Program-made: the position numbers and the translations under genes
DNA from: Guillardia theta CCMP2712
Taxonomy: Eukaryota; Cryptophyceae; Pyrenomonadales; Geminigeraceae
Length of the DNA: 39,045 bases
Direction of reading: 5' to 3'
Assembly (NCBI RefSeq): GCF_000315625.1
Contig: NW_005434568.1
Span: forward strand, 218,360 to 257,404
Part shown: in pieces, positions 22,201 to 31,830 of the stretch
How the letters are laid out: the number at the start of each line of letters is the position of its first letter
How positions within the stretch are numbered: position 1 is the stretch's first letter
Notes under the pieces: generated by a model
What the model saw: only the letters and a program-made list of their open reading frames with translations
The model's database searches: none
Told to the model about the DNA's origin: nothing

Positions 22201-23926
22201 ATATGCACGTTTCTTCATGCTGAGGAGGAATCACCTCATCCACGAGTACCCAGCGTCGTCTTTTCCAATTCTGAGCGTCTTTTACAGATACCGGAGCCCA
22301 GGTAGTCTCCTCGGCCCACAGGAAGGCGAGGACCCCCAGCACATGCCATTTCCTTCCATCCGTAGCGAAATCAATTTCCAAAACATCCAAAGGAGCAGTC
22401 CCCTGAGATCCGGCATGACGCTTTGCCAACAAACAAAGATCGCACTCCATCGCTTTGTTCATCAGTTGCGTGATCTGTTGTACTGGATTGTAAATATCTT
22501 GCACTGCCTCTAGCCTCTGCGAAGGATTGAAGAGAAAATAGATGCTTACATCTGCATTCCGGACAAAAAAATCAACGGCGCTAAGTGACTTACCACACCC
22601 AGAGCAAGCCTCAATCATGCACAAGTAAGGATCTTGATCAAGTTTGGCCTTCTCAACTATTCGGTCTATCGGGTTCAAGCTGCTGAATTTCTCGCTGGGT
22701 CGCACCCGTGAGGATCCCGAATTCCATGCAAAGTCAAGAGAGGCGTGAATGATTTCCTTCAACTGTGTCAAAACCTCATTCAAATCGATGCTTTTGGCGA
22801 TATTGTTCAAAACTAGCAATCAAATGAGAACAAAGCATTCGGGCTGGCGTAAAGACTCACCTGAAAGAAACTTTTCTTCTCCTCCATCTGATCGATGCGA
22901 AATCAGTGCATAAGATGCAATATTGTATTCTCTGGTGCAACGAGCAACATCATTCGGTCCTGCCTTTGCCAGCGACGCTTTCGCAGTTGCAACTGACAAT
23001 TCGAGCTTTGCCTCCGTGCATCTATAATTAGCCTCCGCCTTCTTCTTCTCGTCTCCTTCGAGCCTGGCCAGTTCAAGCTCTGTATTCCTCACATCCACAA
23101 GAGCCTCCGCTTTCTTCGTGTCTCTCCTTCGAGCCTGGCCAGTTCAAGCTCTGCATTCCTCACTTTCACAAGAGCCGTTGCTTCCCCCATCTTATCCCCT
23201 TCATTCCTCACTTTCACAAGAGCCGTTGCTTCCCCCATCTTATCCCCTTTGATCCCGGCCAAGTCACACTCTTCCTGCCAGACCTGCTTACGTGCTTCCA
23301 CCCTCTTCTTTTCGTCTCCTTCGAGCCTGGCAACAGCAAGCTTGGCAGACAAGAGCTTCATATTAGCCTCTGCTGTCCTTCTTATATCCCCGCTCAGCTC
23401 AGCCTGATCAAGCTCTGCTTCCCTCACCGCTACCAAATCCCGTGCCGCTTTCTTCTCCGCACCCTTGGTGAGAAGCTCCTGCCTTGCCTGTTCGGCAAGG
23501 CCTGATGTTTGTTCCATCGCCATCACCTACAAACCAAGAGAGGATGGTGAGATAGAGAGGATACCTGCGGGCAACTAATGATATTGGGTACACTTTTTCC
23601 GAACTCTCATCTTTTGGGTAAATTTTACAACTAATTTTAAGATATGAAAAGAACCGGTCATATTCCACTCTATACTACCCGTGTAAAACCAGCCGTTCCG
23701 TTTCACAAACAAGGGACCACCCGTCATCTTGACTAGAAGTGAAAGGGTGAAATAAAAATATTGTATAAAAAAGCTGACAACATACAAATACATATAAACA
23801 TCCCAATACCTGATACCCAGTAGTAAAACTATACAGCACGAGTGGGTCAAAAACGGGGAGCAGATAGGGGTGGGCAACTTTATCCCACATCCCCTCATTG
23901 ACCGGGCCCAGACCAACTTTCTGCCC
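19292..23926. repeat. Segmental duplication, copy B
   Basis: Second copy of the 12599-17380 block. Its left 200 bp differ from copy A by scattered substitutions and by indels. One of these lengthens the last exon in copy A, or shortens it here (KAIVASLDGPELRNH instead of an extra stretch of about 25 residues). The remainder is nearly identical to copy A except in the coiled-coil repeats. Confidence 0.9.
19393..23523 (-). pseudogene. Coiled-coil P-loop NTPase, copy B, frameshifted
   Basis: Carries the same exons as copy A: 690-aa NTPase exon ending at 20738, and downstream exons at 20496-20017 and 19965-19393. Walker A (ACSGCGKS) and Walker B (VLVDE) are unchanged. The first exon is rearranged: residues GDKMGEATALVKVRN are duplicated, several 72-bp repeats are lost, and the net change of 79 bp shifts the frame. 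The N-terminal ORF (23526-23089) therefore runs into LEGETRRKRRLLWM and stops, while the coiled coil resumes in another frame at 23098. The NTPase could only be made from an internal start or by an altered splice. Because the rest is so well preserved, the break must be recent or the copy still corrected from copy A. Confidence 0.7.
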
Positions 23927-24094
23927 CGACAGCTGCCCCGACAGGCTTCTTTGACTCCTGGATGGTTACTAGTTAGCAACTCCGCCGGCTGCCTGGCGAC
24001 TCCCGTGGTAACCCCGCATCCTGCCTGACGCCGGAGTAAACTCATGACCGTACCTCCGGGAACTTGAATCCGCTCGGACTGCTGACTGGCGAGT

Positions 24095-24138
24095 ATCCTG
24101 CCGTACGGTATCGGCAATCTTGAATATCAAGTTGTATC
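24095..24138 (+). repeat. 44-bp direct repeat, right of copy B
   Basis: Perfect copy of 19251-19294. It lies about 170 bp beyond the right edge of the duplicated block, after a unique stretch (23927-24094) containing a local CCCGACAG doublet. Together the two repeats could mark the ends of an inserted segment or a recombination footprint. Confidence 0.9.
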
Positions 24139-27100
24139 ATGGCGTTGACATTTTGCTTTTTCTGCTTTGGGCTGTATGTTTTTCCGTGAGGGGTATGTTC
24201 TGCTTTCTATGTGGATTGGGGGGTGGCGTGTTTGAGGATTTGAAATAGGGTCCAAATTTCAGGTTTATAACTCTGATGTTGTTTTCCAATAAGATATTTT
24301 AGACTGTATTGTGGAATGGTTGAGTATAAACAGAGAAGCAGGGCTGCACCCCAGAAGTTACAGGGAGATCATGGGGTAGTCTACTAACTAATTTGTAGAG
24401 CCTTCTTATGGTACAATTTTATAAACAAGTTATAAACAACGACCTCTCTACACGCCATGAGCCTCCCCTTGTTCGGGGCACGTCGCACCGCTCTGTACTG
24501 CCCGAACCATGGCTCGCAAACAGCGAGCCCGCGGCAGCCTGTGCAGACATCAGATGTTCACCGAACATCCTCATGGGAAATTCCTGAGGTGTAGAGATGA
24601 TGATCCTTGAGGTGTGCTTCGTACAGTGCGTGAATCTCACGAAAAATCGTTTGGTGAGCGAAGAGCATCAATAATACAAGTGAAAACCACCATCACAGGG
24701 ATACGTTGCAATCAAAACCGGGTTGTGAACTACCCTAAGCTATCTGCGATGCATGACAGGGAAACTGAGTTGGAGTAGATGGATGGAGATTACACACAAG
24801 ACGACAGGGAATCATCATCCGACGGTGACTGGATTGTTCAAAAGCCGTACAGTCACCAGTGAGCTCAAGAACACATGTCTTCACGATGATGGCTGATAGG
24901 CTCGCAAGAAATACAGTGCATTTTAGCAGTGAGCTGCTCGATTGCTTGAAACCACGATGATCCACAGCACTATCGAATGATAACAAGCAAGTCCAGTGGT
25001 TCGTGAAGGATTCTTCATCCGTTCTTCAAGGCGGATGTGTTGGAACGATGAAACATGTTGCAAATCACCAAGGTCTATGCCATTTCATCACATGATGCAT
25101 CATCTAAATATTACTGGTGTGAACTTGCATCAGATCGTGTGTTTGTCAATGAGCGCTGCCAAGCAGATGATACGTTCACAGCAAACACGAGCACTTTGAA
25201 GATGCTGATATTCCAGGCCGTACAGCATTTATGATGTGGCAACATGTCACATGCTTCTTGGTTAACACAGAAATAACTTCGTCAGGCAAAAGATGGAACG
25301 TCGTCAGGATTACAAGGAGGTCGGTTGTGCTTTTACCCAGATTGAAACGCTTGTAATAAAGATATGATCACCTGAATGTGGAATTCTGTTTATTGATTCA
25401 CAGTGTTTGCGGTTCGTTTACAATCATCGAGTGCTTGCTCTGTTGAACAAGGCACCCCTCTGTAGAGCCAAATGCGACAACAACTCTACTGTTGCATGGT
25501 AGCATTGCGAACTGTCCAAACAAGGCAGGATTGATTCGAAGAACATCTCATTTATTGATATCAGATTCATCTGCACATTGTTTCATTTCTAACTAGGTTT
25601 CTGCAGCGTTATGGAAATGTCATGACAGAGGAAGAAGTTGCAGTGCAGAAACATCATCCAACGTCATGAAACATGGAAATGCGATTGTCAATGCACTTGA
25701 TCATGGATATAGTGATTCATAATCAACAACGATTATTTAAAGTCATCTATCCTGGCAGGTAAAGAAATCCTTTGTGCAAACGTCTCTTCATGCATCATTG
25801 AACGGTTGAGCATGTAAAGCTTTCTCAATAGAAAAGTGAGGTGCATGAATCCTGACCGTAAGACTAGAAGAATTCAAAGTGAGTGATGACATGAGAAAAC
25901 ATATCTAGACAGCAAAGTCGCTTAAGGTACAAATTTTGATACAAATTTCTCACAAATCATGCATTTGAGCTCAACGTGCAACCTACGGCAATTTGAAAGA
26001 AGGGTCAATCAGAGTTGATTCTGTTCAATGGTGAATCTATCATTAGTTGCTTAGCTGTTCATAACGATTTCATCTTGTCTTCGAAGAATATTTGCAAGCA
26101 CACTCGCGGTTTGTTTGAACCTAGGGTGCATATTCCAGTACACGATGGATGATTAAAACCTTGGCCCAACCTGCAGAGTTGAGTAAGAAGCTCGATCATC
26201 TCTTACAGGTATGATATGAGATCTCCATCTCATTCCTATCTCAGTTGGGTTGGATTCGAAGTCTCTCAATATCAAGGTTCATCCTCGCGAGTCAGGAAGG
26301 CACCATTTCATCGCCTCTTGCTCGTCCAGGGAGAGGGGGCTTGGGGAATGAGAAAAGGGGGCTACCCCCCACCCCCTATCCCAGAGTTTCAATCTGGTTC
26401 AAAGGTGGGTAGTTGAGGGTGCTCCATACCCACCCCACCCCCCAACGAAAGTCAAACGGAGGGGTTCTCGGAAGTCGAAGTTCCGACCAGTTTGGCCCTC
26501 GTTTTGTACCATATAAACGCTGCAATATTAAGTTGGTACCACAGATACTTCTAAAATATTGGAATCAATTAGAGACTCCTAGCTAGAGTCTGTGCACAGA
26601 TAAATGACTAGTAGAACAGCTCAACAGCCGCTGAGCTGACTGATAAGCCAAAGACCAAGACTCCTGACTCTGTGAGGCTCACAGATGATGTGCGCACGAA
26701 GACACCAATGACTTTCACAGCCAACCAAACACCTCAGATAACTCAAATCAACTTCCCAACAATCTCCAGCACTTTATTCCCAACACTCGTAGCAGCAAGA
26801 CCAACCAAACAGCTTCCTTTCACACACCACCGCCTTACTTCCACCACTGTACGAGTGCTGCCTCTTCGACAGCCGGCGCCTCTTGATTCCTCCGGCGCCG
26901 CCTCAGCTTCCCCAGGCTCCAACCAACCGGATTTTCTAAGTCACAGACTAAGCTCCAGCCCACTAGCTTGGACCTGCAGGCTTCACTTGGTTCACAACCT
27001 GATTAGACGCATCCCTTGAACTTATCGCGTCTGAAAGAACTTCTGAGAGGTTTGTCAGAACCTGAGTTCTTACACCCTCCCTTTGGGAACTTAGCAAGTC

Positions 27101-27987
27101 AGAAGTCTGCAACCTTCTCAGCTTGTCAAAATCATCTGCTTGACAGCTAAGCAGCTGTCCCCTGCGATGTCCTCCTTTCCAACGCTCGCTCAAGCTTTAC
27201 AAGCTGACTTCCATGCTGCTCTCCTCCCCAAGGTCTTCTTGCTGCTACCACTCCACCAACCGTTCTGCACAGGCTCATCCCCCATCTTGCATGCCTCCTG
27301 CGCTGTCCGCATGCGGAGGCTCCTGTGCTCCACCTCATCTTCCATCATAAACTCTTCCCAGCTGCCTGCAGTGTCAGCTCAAGACTAAGTCCTGAACACA
27401 TCTGCATCTTTCAAGTCAGACAGCTCCTCCTCAGGCTCCTCTTCAACCTGATCCTCATGATGGGATTGGTCATCATGTGACCTCTCTGAAGCTTGCACAT
27501 TGAGCAATTGAATGAAGACATCTCCACCCATTGATGCCAAGAATTTTGGATTCCAATCAAGCTCCAGAGATCAGGTTCAGAATTCTTGCAATGCATTGAT
27601 TGATCTCTGATTGTTTTGAACACAATTTTCTCGTTTCTAATCTAGGTGCCCTTTCTATCCTATCTACCCCGGGGATCATTGTTTTGCCAAGGCACGATCA
27701 TTTTGACGTCAGCGCTTTCATTTCAACCACATGACTTATCGATCTCGACTCATCCGTCATTTCTTTCTCAATTTTCATTTTGGCCATTCAATTTCATCGT
27801 TCACTACCGTCATGGGTTCCGATAGATCAGGATGAGCGAGTTTCTAAGATACTAACCCAAAACAGATGTCTTGGTTGCAGCTAGCCACAGGCTTGAGAAA
27901 GACGTGTCTGTCTTTATCCTCCTTCCAATTCATCCGATTCCTTCACGTTCTCCATGAGAGTCTCCTCTGTGCCATCATCCGAGACAC
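24139..27987. other. Gene-poor interval before the subtelomeric elements
   Basis: About 3.85 kb with no ORF I would defend. The longest open frame (26672-27019, Pro/Ser/Thr-rich) has no motif and ordinary composition bias. Two G/C-run patches at 26328-26460 (GGGGGCTACCCCCC, CCCACCCCACCCCCC) recall the G-rich stretch at the left end, but in the opposite sense. 24.7-26.2 kb is AT-richer and ends in scattered stops in all frames. I see no tRNA, LTR or inverted-repeat ends. Confidence 0.5.
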
Positions 27988-28013
27988 TTAGGGTTTAGGG
28001 TTTAAGGTTTAGG
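27988..28013 (+). repeat. Interstitial telomere repeat at the 5' end of element member 1
   Basis: TTAGGG TTTAGGG TTTAAGG TTTAGG: three and a half TTTAGGG units, one with a G-to-A change. It abuts AGGCGCC, the first bases of the element. G-rich strand on +, so the distal side is to the right. Confidence 0.9.
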
Positions 28014-28035
28014 AGGCGCCGTTATTTTCGGCAGC

Positions 28036-28056
28036 ATGGCTCCTTGCCAGGTGTAG
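28036..28056 (+). other. Upstream mini-ORF, member 1
   Basis: ATG, five more codons, TAG (MAPCQV), 68 bp before the main ATG and in a different frame. Member 2 has a mini-ORF of the same length at the same place (MAARVV), and member 3 a longer one (11 codons) whose stop falls at the aligned position. It may tune translation of the main ORF. Alternatively CAG|GTGTAG could be a splice donor in member 1, but member 2 has GTG|GTGTAG. Confidence 0.55.
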
Positions 28057-28124
28057 GGGAAGCCGCCAGGGCGCCAAGGAAGCTGCAAGCGAGAGGTTTG
28101 TATACTTCAAATAGCTTTCTAAGT

Positions 28125-30146
28125 ATGGTTCTTCAGTATGATGAAAATGTTCGCAACCTGCTGTATCGGAGATCATGCCAATACACGCAGAGCGGACTTG
28201 TGGATGCCTCTGTCCTCGAAGCTGATCTCGTCGAGAGGGTGAAGAGCTTCGCGAAGCGTTATCCGAACAGCAGGACAGCCCAGGCTTGCAAGGCTGTGGA
28301 GGGATGCACCCCCGACGCTATCGCAGAAGCCATCCGCTCGACATGTCAGCAGGCACGACGTGAGCTTCTACAAGAAGCAATGACTGGATGGAGTGACGCA
28401 TCCAGAGAATGGTTTATGCAGCAGATTGAAGAAGCCAAGAAGGAGAAGGTCGAGACATACACCGCCTCAGCAGGCAACGAGGTGACTTCCTTCATCTCCA
28501 TGACTCTCCTGGGCATCTCCTCGGTGTATGTCAACCATGAAGAGAAGTTGAAGAAGAAATTCGAAGAGATCGGACTGATCGTAGACTCAGTGCAAGAGAG
28601 TAAAGCAATCATGTGGAAGGCTCCGTATAGACCCGAGATACTGAGTGCTGAGGAGATCCCGGTGACTGTTTCCTTCCTCCGCAATGCACAAGCGGAGAAG
28701 CTCTGGCAGGGAAGAGAGGACTTCGCGATCGATGGTCGCAAGTTCACAGCTGTACATGTGAGCATCGTGCACGATCGATCTTTCAAGATTCGAGCCAAGA
28801 GAGGACCCTGGGGCAAAGGGGGCAGCTTGGCAGAGCTGACCCACCTGTTAACCTTGGGCGGCATGACAACGGCTGAGATAGCTGCCGTCTATCGCTATCA
28901 GCTGCTGCGCCAGTCCCTTGCAGCGGTCCAACTCCAGCCGCTGGCAGGCATGCTGGTCGCTGGGGCGCCAGGACAGCAAGTCCACAAAGGCTTAGGTCAG
29001 AAAGGCTTCGTCGCTGTAGGGGCCAACGTCATCTGGAGACAGAGGGAGGTGGAGTGGATCGTCTCCTCGAGCTGCCCAGAGGCGAATGATACAGCATTTC
29101 GAGCTTTCCGAGAGAGCGAAGCGATGGAGGGAGTACACCTGACTCTGTTCAGCGAGGACCCGAAGATCAGAGAGGCGCTCGCAGTCGAGTTGACAGCTGA
29201 TCGCTTTGTGTCCAGAAATAAGTTGAAGAAGGCATCAAGGATGCAGAAGAAGGCAGGCGGCAAGGACGGCAAGGAGATCAAGATCATCATCAAGTCGACG
29301 GCGGCATCTGGTCGCTTCACGAGGAAGGAGATGGAGGGGCTGTGCAACGGCGGCAACACGTCCATCGCAAGAGTCAAGAGAGTGCTGTTGGAGATCGCTA
29401 ACAGGCTCGAGATCAAAGTTGAAGGCATCGACATGGAGGAGGATTTGAACACCAAGTCCTGGAACGGGTCCAAGCTATGCATCCTCCTCGGCTCCACGGA
29501 GGATGCTCGATGCATGATGAAGGAGCTGCCCTTCTATCTCGAAGGCGCAGCCACCAAGCTCGAAGCAGTCGGCTTCGACAAGGAGCCTGAGGCGGCTGAT
29601 CAGCGGGGCACCAGCGACGCAGCGCAGCGACAGGAGGAAAGCGAGGGAGAGTGGCTGGAGTTTACAGACCTGGAGAGGATCACAATGGAGGCAGCATCTC
29701 CGTCAAGCCAAGAGGACATGCAGCTCGTCAGCGAGCTGTCAGCAGTCATCGAAGATGCAGCTTCTTTGAACGAGGCGGGGACGAGCGAGCCGATCAAGCT
29801 GGTCCTGGACAAGGCCGTTGGCAACCTCCACGACACGTTCTACTCTCCGGGGAGCCTGGAGTTCATGTCGCTGGGAGAGTGGGCGAAGACGCCAGAGGAG
29901 CAGGGAGTGGGACGCAACGCGCTCAAGGAGAAGCTGGGGAAGTGGCTGCAGAGCAAGCGCTGGACTCGCGTGCAAGGAGAGAGCAAGAAGGCAAGGAGGG
30001 GCAGCGCGTTCTCGCCACGGGCAACGGCAGCTGCTGAGCTTGAGCAGGAGGCGGAGAGCGACGACATAGAGCGTCGATCTCTTAGCTTCCTGTTCATAGC
30101 ACTGAGTAAATTCGCACTGAGATGCATGTGCTGGCCTGCTCGCTGA
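28125..30146 (+). CDS. Telomere-element ORF, member 1, C-terminus frameshifted
   Basis: 673 aa from the first in-frame ATG (MVLQYDENVRNLL); the frame is open upstream to about 28044 but without ATG. I recognise no family. The N-terminal about 100 residues are helical and shared with member 3. Basic helical segments follow (EEAKKEKVE, NKLKKASRMQKKAGGKDGKE), then an alternating hydrophobic part (KIIIKST..GLCNGGNTSIARVKRVLLEIANRLEI..KLCILLGS) that might be an RNA-binding alpha/beta fold, and an acidic Ser/Glu-rich region. A two-base insertion near 30116 (CGCACTGAGATG against CGCAGAGATG in member 2) replaces the last about 55 residues by LRCMCWPAR. The lost tail is the acidic EEEEDMEEEQGEGEEEDG run. 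Role unknown; by position it could be the ORF1 or RNA-binding protein of a telomere-targeting retroelement. Confidence 0.75.
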   Translation: MVLQYDENVRNLLYRRSCQYTQSGLVDASVLEADLVERVKSFAKRYPNSRTAQACKAVEGCTPDAIAEAIRSTCQQARRELLQEAMTGWSDASREWFMQQIEEAKKEKVETYTASAGNEVTSFISMTLLGISSVYVNHEEKLKKKFEEIGLIVDSVQESKAIMWKAPYRPEILSAEEIPVTVSFLRNAQAEKLWQGREDFAIDGRKFTAVHVSIVHDRSFKIRAKRGPWGKGGSLAELTHLLTLGGMTTAEIAAVYRYQLLRQSLAAVQLQPLAGMLVAGAPGQQVHKGLGQKGFVAVGANVIWRQREVEWIVSSSCPEANDTAFRAFRESEAMEGVHLTLFSEDPKIREALAVELTADRFVSRNKLKKASRMQKKAGGKDGKEIKIIIKSTAASGRFTRKEMEGLCNGGNTSIARVKRVLLEIANRLEIKVEGIDMEEDLNTKSWNGSKLCILLGSTEDARCMMKELPFYLEGAATKLEAVGFDKEPEAADQRGTSDAAQRQEESEGEWLEFTDLERITMEAASPSSQEDMQLVSELSAVIEDAASLNEAGTSEPIKLVLDKAVGNLHDTFYSPGSLEFMSLGEWAKTPEEQGVGRNALKEKLGKWLQSKRWTRVQGESKKARRGSAFSPRATAAAELEQEAESDDIERRSLSFLFIALSKFALRCMCWPAR

Positions 30147-30299
30147 AGGTGGACACGAAGGACCGACTGCGGGTGGAGATGAGGGAAGATGGCGAAGAAG
30201 AGGAAGACATGGAGGAAGAGCAAGGCGAGGGCGAGGAAGAAGACGGGGCGAGCCCGTACCGAGCTTGAGCTGAGCTCAAGGTAAGGAGCAAAGGTAGGA

Positions 30300-30450
30300 G
30301 GCGACCGAAGGCCAAGGTGAGGAGAGGCAACTCTCCTGACTGAGGCTGAGGAAGCTGAATGGAGGAGGAGTAGGTGGCGACCGAAGGCCAAGGTGAGGAG
30401 AGGCAACTCTCCTGACTGAGGCTGAGGAAGCTGAATGGAGGTAGAGTAGG
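30300..30450 (+). repeat. 3' tandem 76-bp repeats with hairpin, member 1 (2 units)
   Basis: Unit starts near GCGACCGAAGGCC (30301 and 30377). Each contains AGGAGAG-GCAA-CTCTCCT, a 7-bp stem closed by a GCAA (GNRA-type) loop, at 30320-30337 and 30396-30413. The second unit is cut near 30450. Confidence 0.85.
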
Positions 30451-31438
30451 TGCCTTGAAGCTGTATGGTCTTGCTCATCAGACTTGATATTCCTCTTTCC
30501 ATAAGCGATCAGCCTCTTGACTTGACTTTCGCAGTAGGGCTGTGCATGGTACTGAAAGGTTCTCCTCAGCGCCCATCAGCACTGATGTGCCTGGCGACTT
30601 GGGACCTCCTTCATTTCTGCAGCATCATTTCATAACTTCGATCGAAGGTATGTCTTCATCGTCTGCTTCTTCGTCTCGCGAAGGCTTGACGCTCTAAGCT
30701 GCCTTTCATTTCTTCAACTCTGCTGTAGAGTTGCTTCGTGTCATCATATCGCCATCGTGAGATCGTGGCATGCAATGAGGCTTCAATGGGACGTCTCCCT
30801 TCCTCGGTCTTCACAACCTTCAAGCTTTCATCTGCCGTGCTCTAGGCTTGCCGCTTCAATCATCGCGGTGCTTGACCAGTGGAATCATGAGGTAATTCCT
30901 CTCCTCACTGTTGGCCACGTACAGGCTTTGAGGTTGGATTGAAAACAGCTCTTGTCACTTATGACATTCAGAGCGACTTTGATCAGGACTGATCCCTCCA
31001 TCATCGAGATTTTCTCGCTGTCATGTCACCCCTCAGCTTCTTTGCCACACTCATCATCATGGTGGGAGAGCTATCTGGTGGCCTCGTCGTCATCTTGTGC
31101 GACTCCTGGCTCTGCTCGGGGGATCCCTGTGACTCGTCCATGTCACATGACATAGGGATGATGCGAGGCTCGATGCTGATGTCATCATCAGATGTTCTCA
31201 GAGGTTCAGCCTGTCATGAAGTTCAGTATTCAGGTAGATATGATATTCCCTGATTTTGATTGTTCATTTAGTGAACCCTCCCTGACTGTCTCTGGTGTCG
31301 AACAGATGACCTCAGGCTGAAGTGGGTCCCCTGTGACTTCGCATCATCCATCTCCCTCCCTGACGAGGTACAGGGAGCTTGGCTAGCTTGACAAGGTCTT
31401 GCATGAAGCAGCGGCGGCGTAATGATGGCCAAACACTG
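30451..31438. other. Unassigned sequence between member 1 and an ORF scrap
   Basis: About 1 kb with only short ORFs on either strand and no recognisable motif. It contains no telomere repeat and no similarity that I can see to the rest of the window. It may be older subtelomeric sequence, or part of another element. Confidence 0.4.
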
Positions 31439-31535
31439 TGACTCACCTGCTAACCTTGGGCGGCATGACAACGGCTGAGATAGCTGCCGTCTATCGCTAT
31501 CAGCTGCTGCGCCAGTCCCTTGCAGCGGTCCAACT
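31439..31535 (+). pseudogene. 97-bp scrap of the telomere-element ORF
   Basis: From TGACTCACCTGCTAACC to GCAGCGGTCCAACT it is identical to 35957-36053 in member 2. It shares with member 2 (not member 1) the bases ACTCACCTGCTAACC. Its right edge is the proposed start of the gypsy LTR, so the retrotransposon seems to have inserted into, or next to, a copy of the telomere element. Confidence 0.9.
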
Positions 31536-31763
31536 TGATAGGATATGTTTACTGACTTCCTGTCTTTCTTAAGTAGGTGTCCTAGGCAGTCTCGTTTCTT
31601 AGGAAATTAGATTACTTACTTTTCTTTATCTCTAACGTTGATTTGGAGTAAATTGCCGTTGAATTGTGCATTACTGTCGCGCGCTTGTTCTTTGGTTTCT
31701 TGACGGGATCACTTCGTGTGTCAACGCTGGATCGAGAGATACTTGTAGGAAGTTTTCCTAACA
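31536..31763 (+). repeat. Putative 5' LTR of the gypsy element
   Basis: Starts TGATAGG exactly where identity to the telomere-element ORF ends, and ends CTAACA, giving TG...CA ends and 228 bp. Four bases on, TGGTACGCGAAGGCC (31767-31784) could be a primer-binding site, since PBSs begin with TGG, complementary to tRNA CCA. No 3' LTR exists to confirm the borders. Confidence 0.4.
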
Positions 31764-31830
31764 TTTTGGTACGCGAAGGCCTGGTTTTCCTCTCGGAGTT
31801 GTTGTGTTGAAAGAAGTTGTTCAAGAAAAC

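Larger units (their letters stand above)
28014..30450 (+). mobile_element. Telomere-associated element, member 1 (3' end lost)
   Basis: Aligns with member 2 from the base after the telomere repeat to the second 76-bp 3' repeat, at about 98% identity in the ORF by eye. At about 30451 the match stops in mid-repeat and unrelated sequence (CCTTGAAGCTG) follows, so the third repeat, AATAAA, TAA tail and distal telomere array of member 2 are missing. No reverse transcriptase is encoded. Being nearly identical to member 2, it is young, yet already lacks its 3' end. Confidence 0.75.

Noticed and set aside
28346-29515. Antisense ORFs of 172 aa within the telomere-element ORF
   Set aside because: Present in both members only because the sense sequence is nearly identical; composition is that of a mirrored charged protein.
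29840-30502. Large - strand ORFs over the 3' repeats of the elements (also 36865-37745)
   Set aside because: Open only because the 76-bp repeats lack stops on that strand; Ser/Leu/Pro-rich low complexity.
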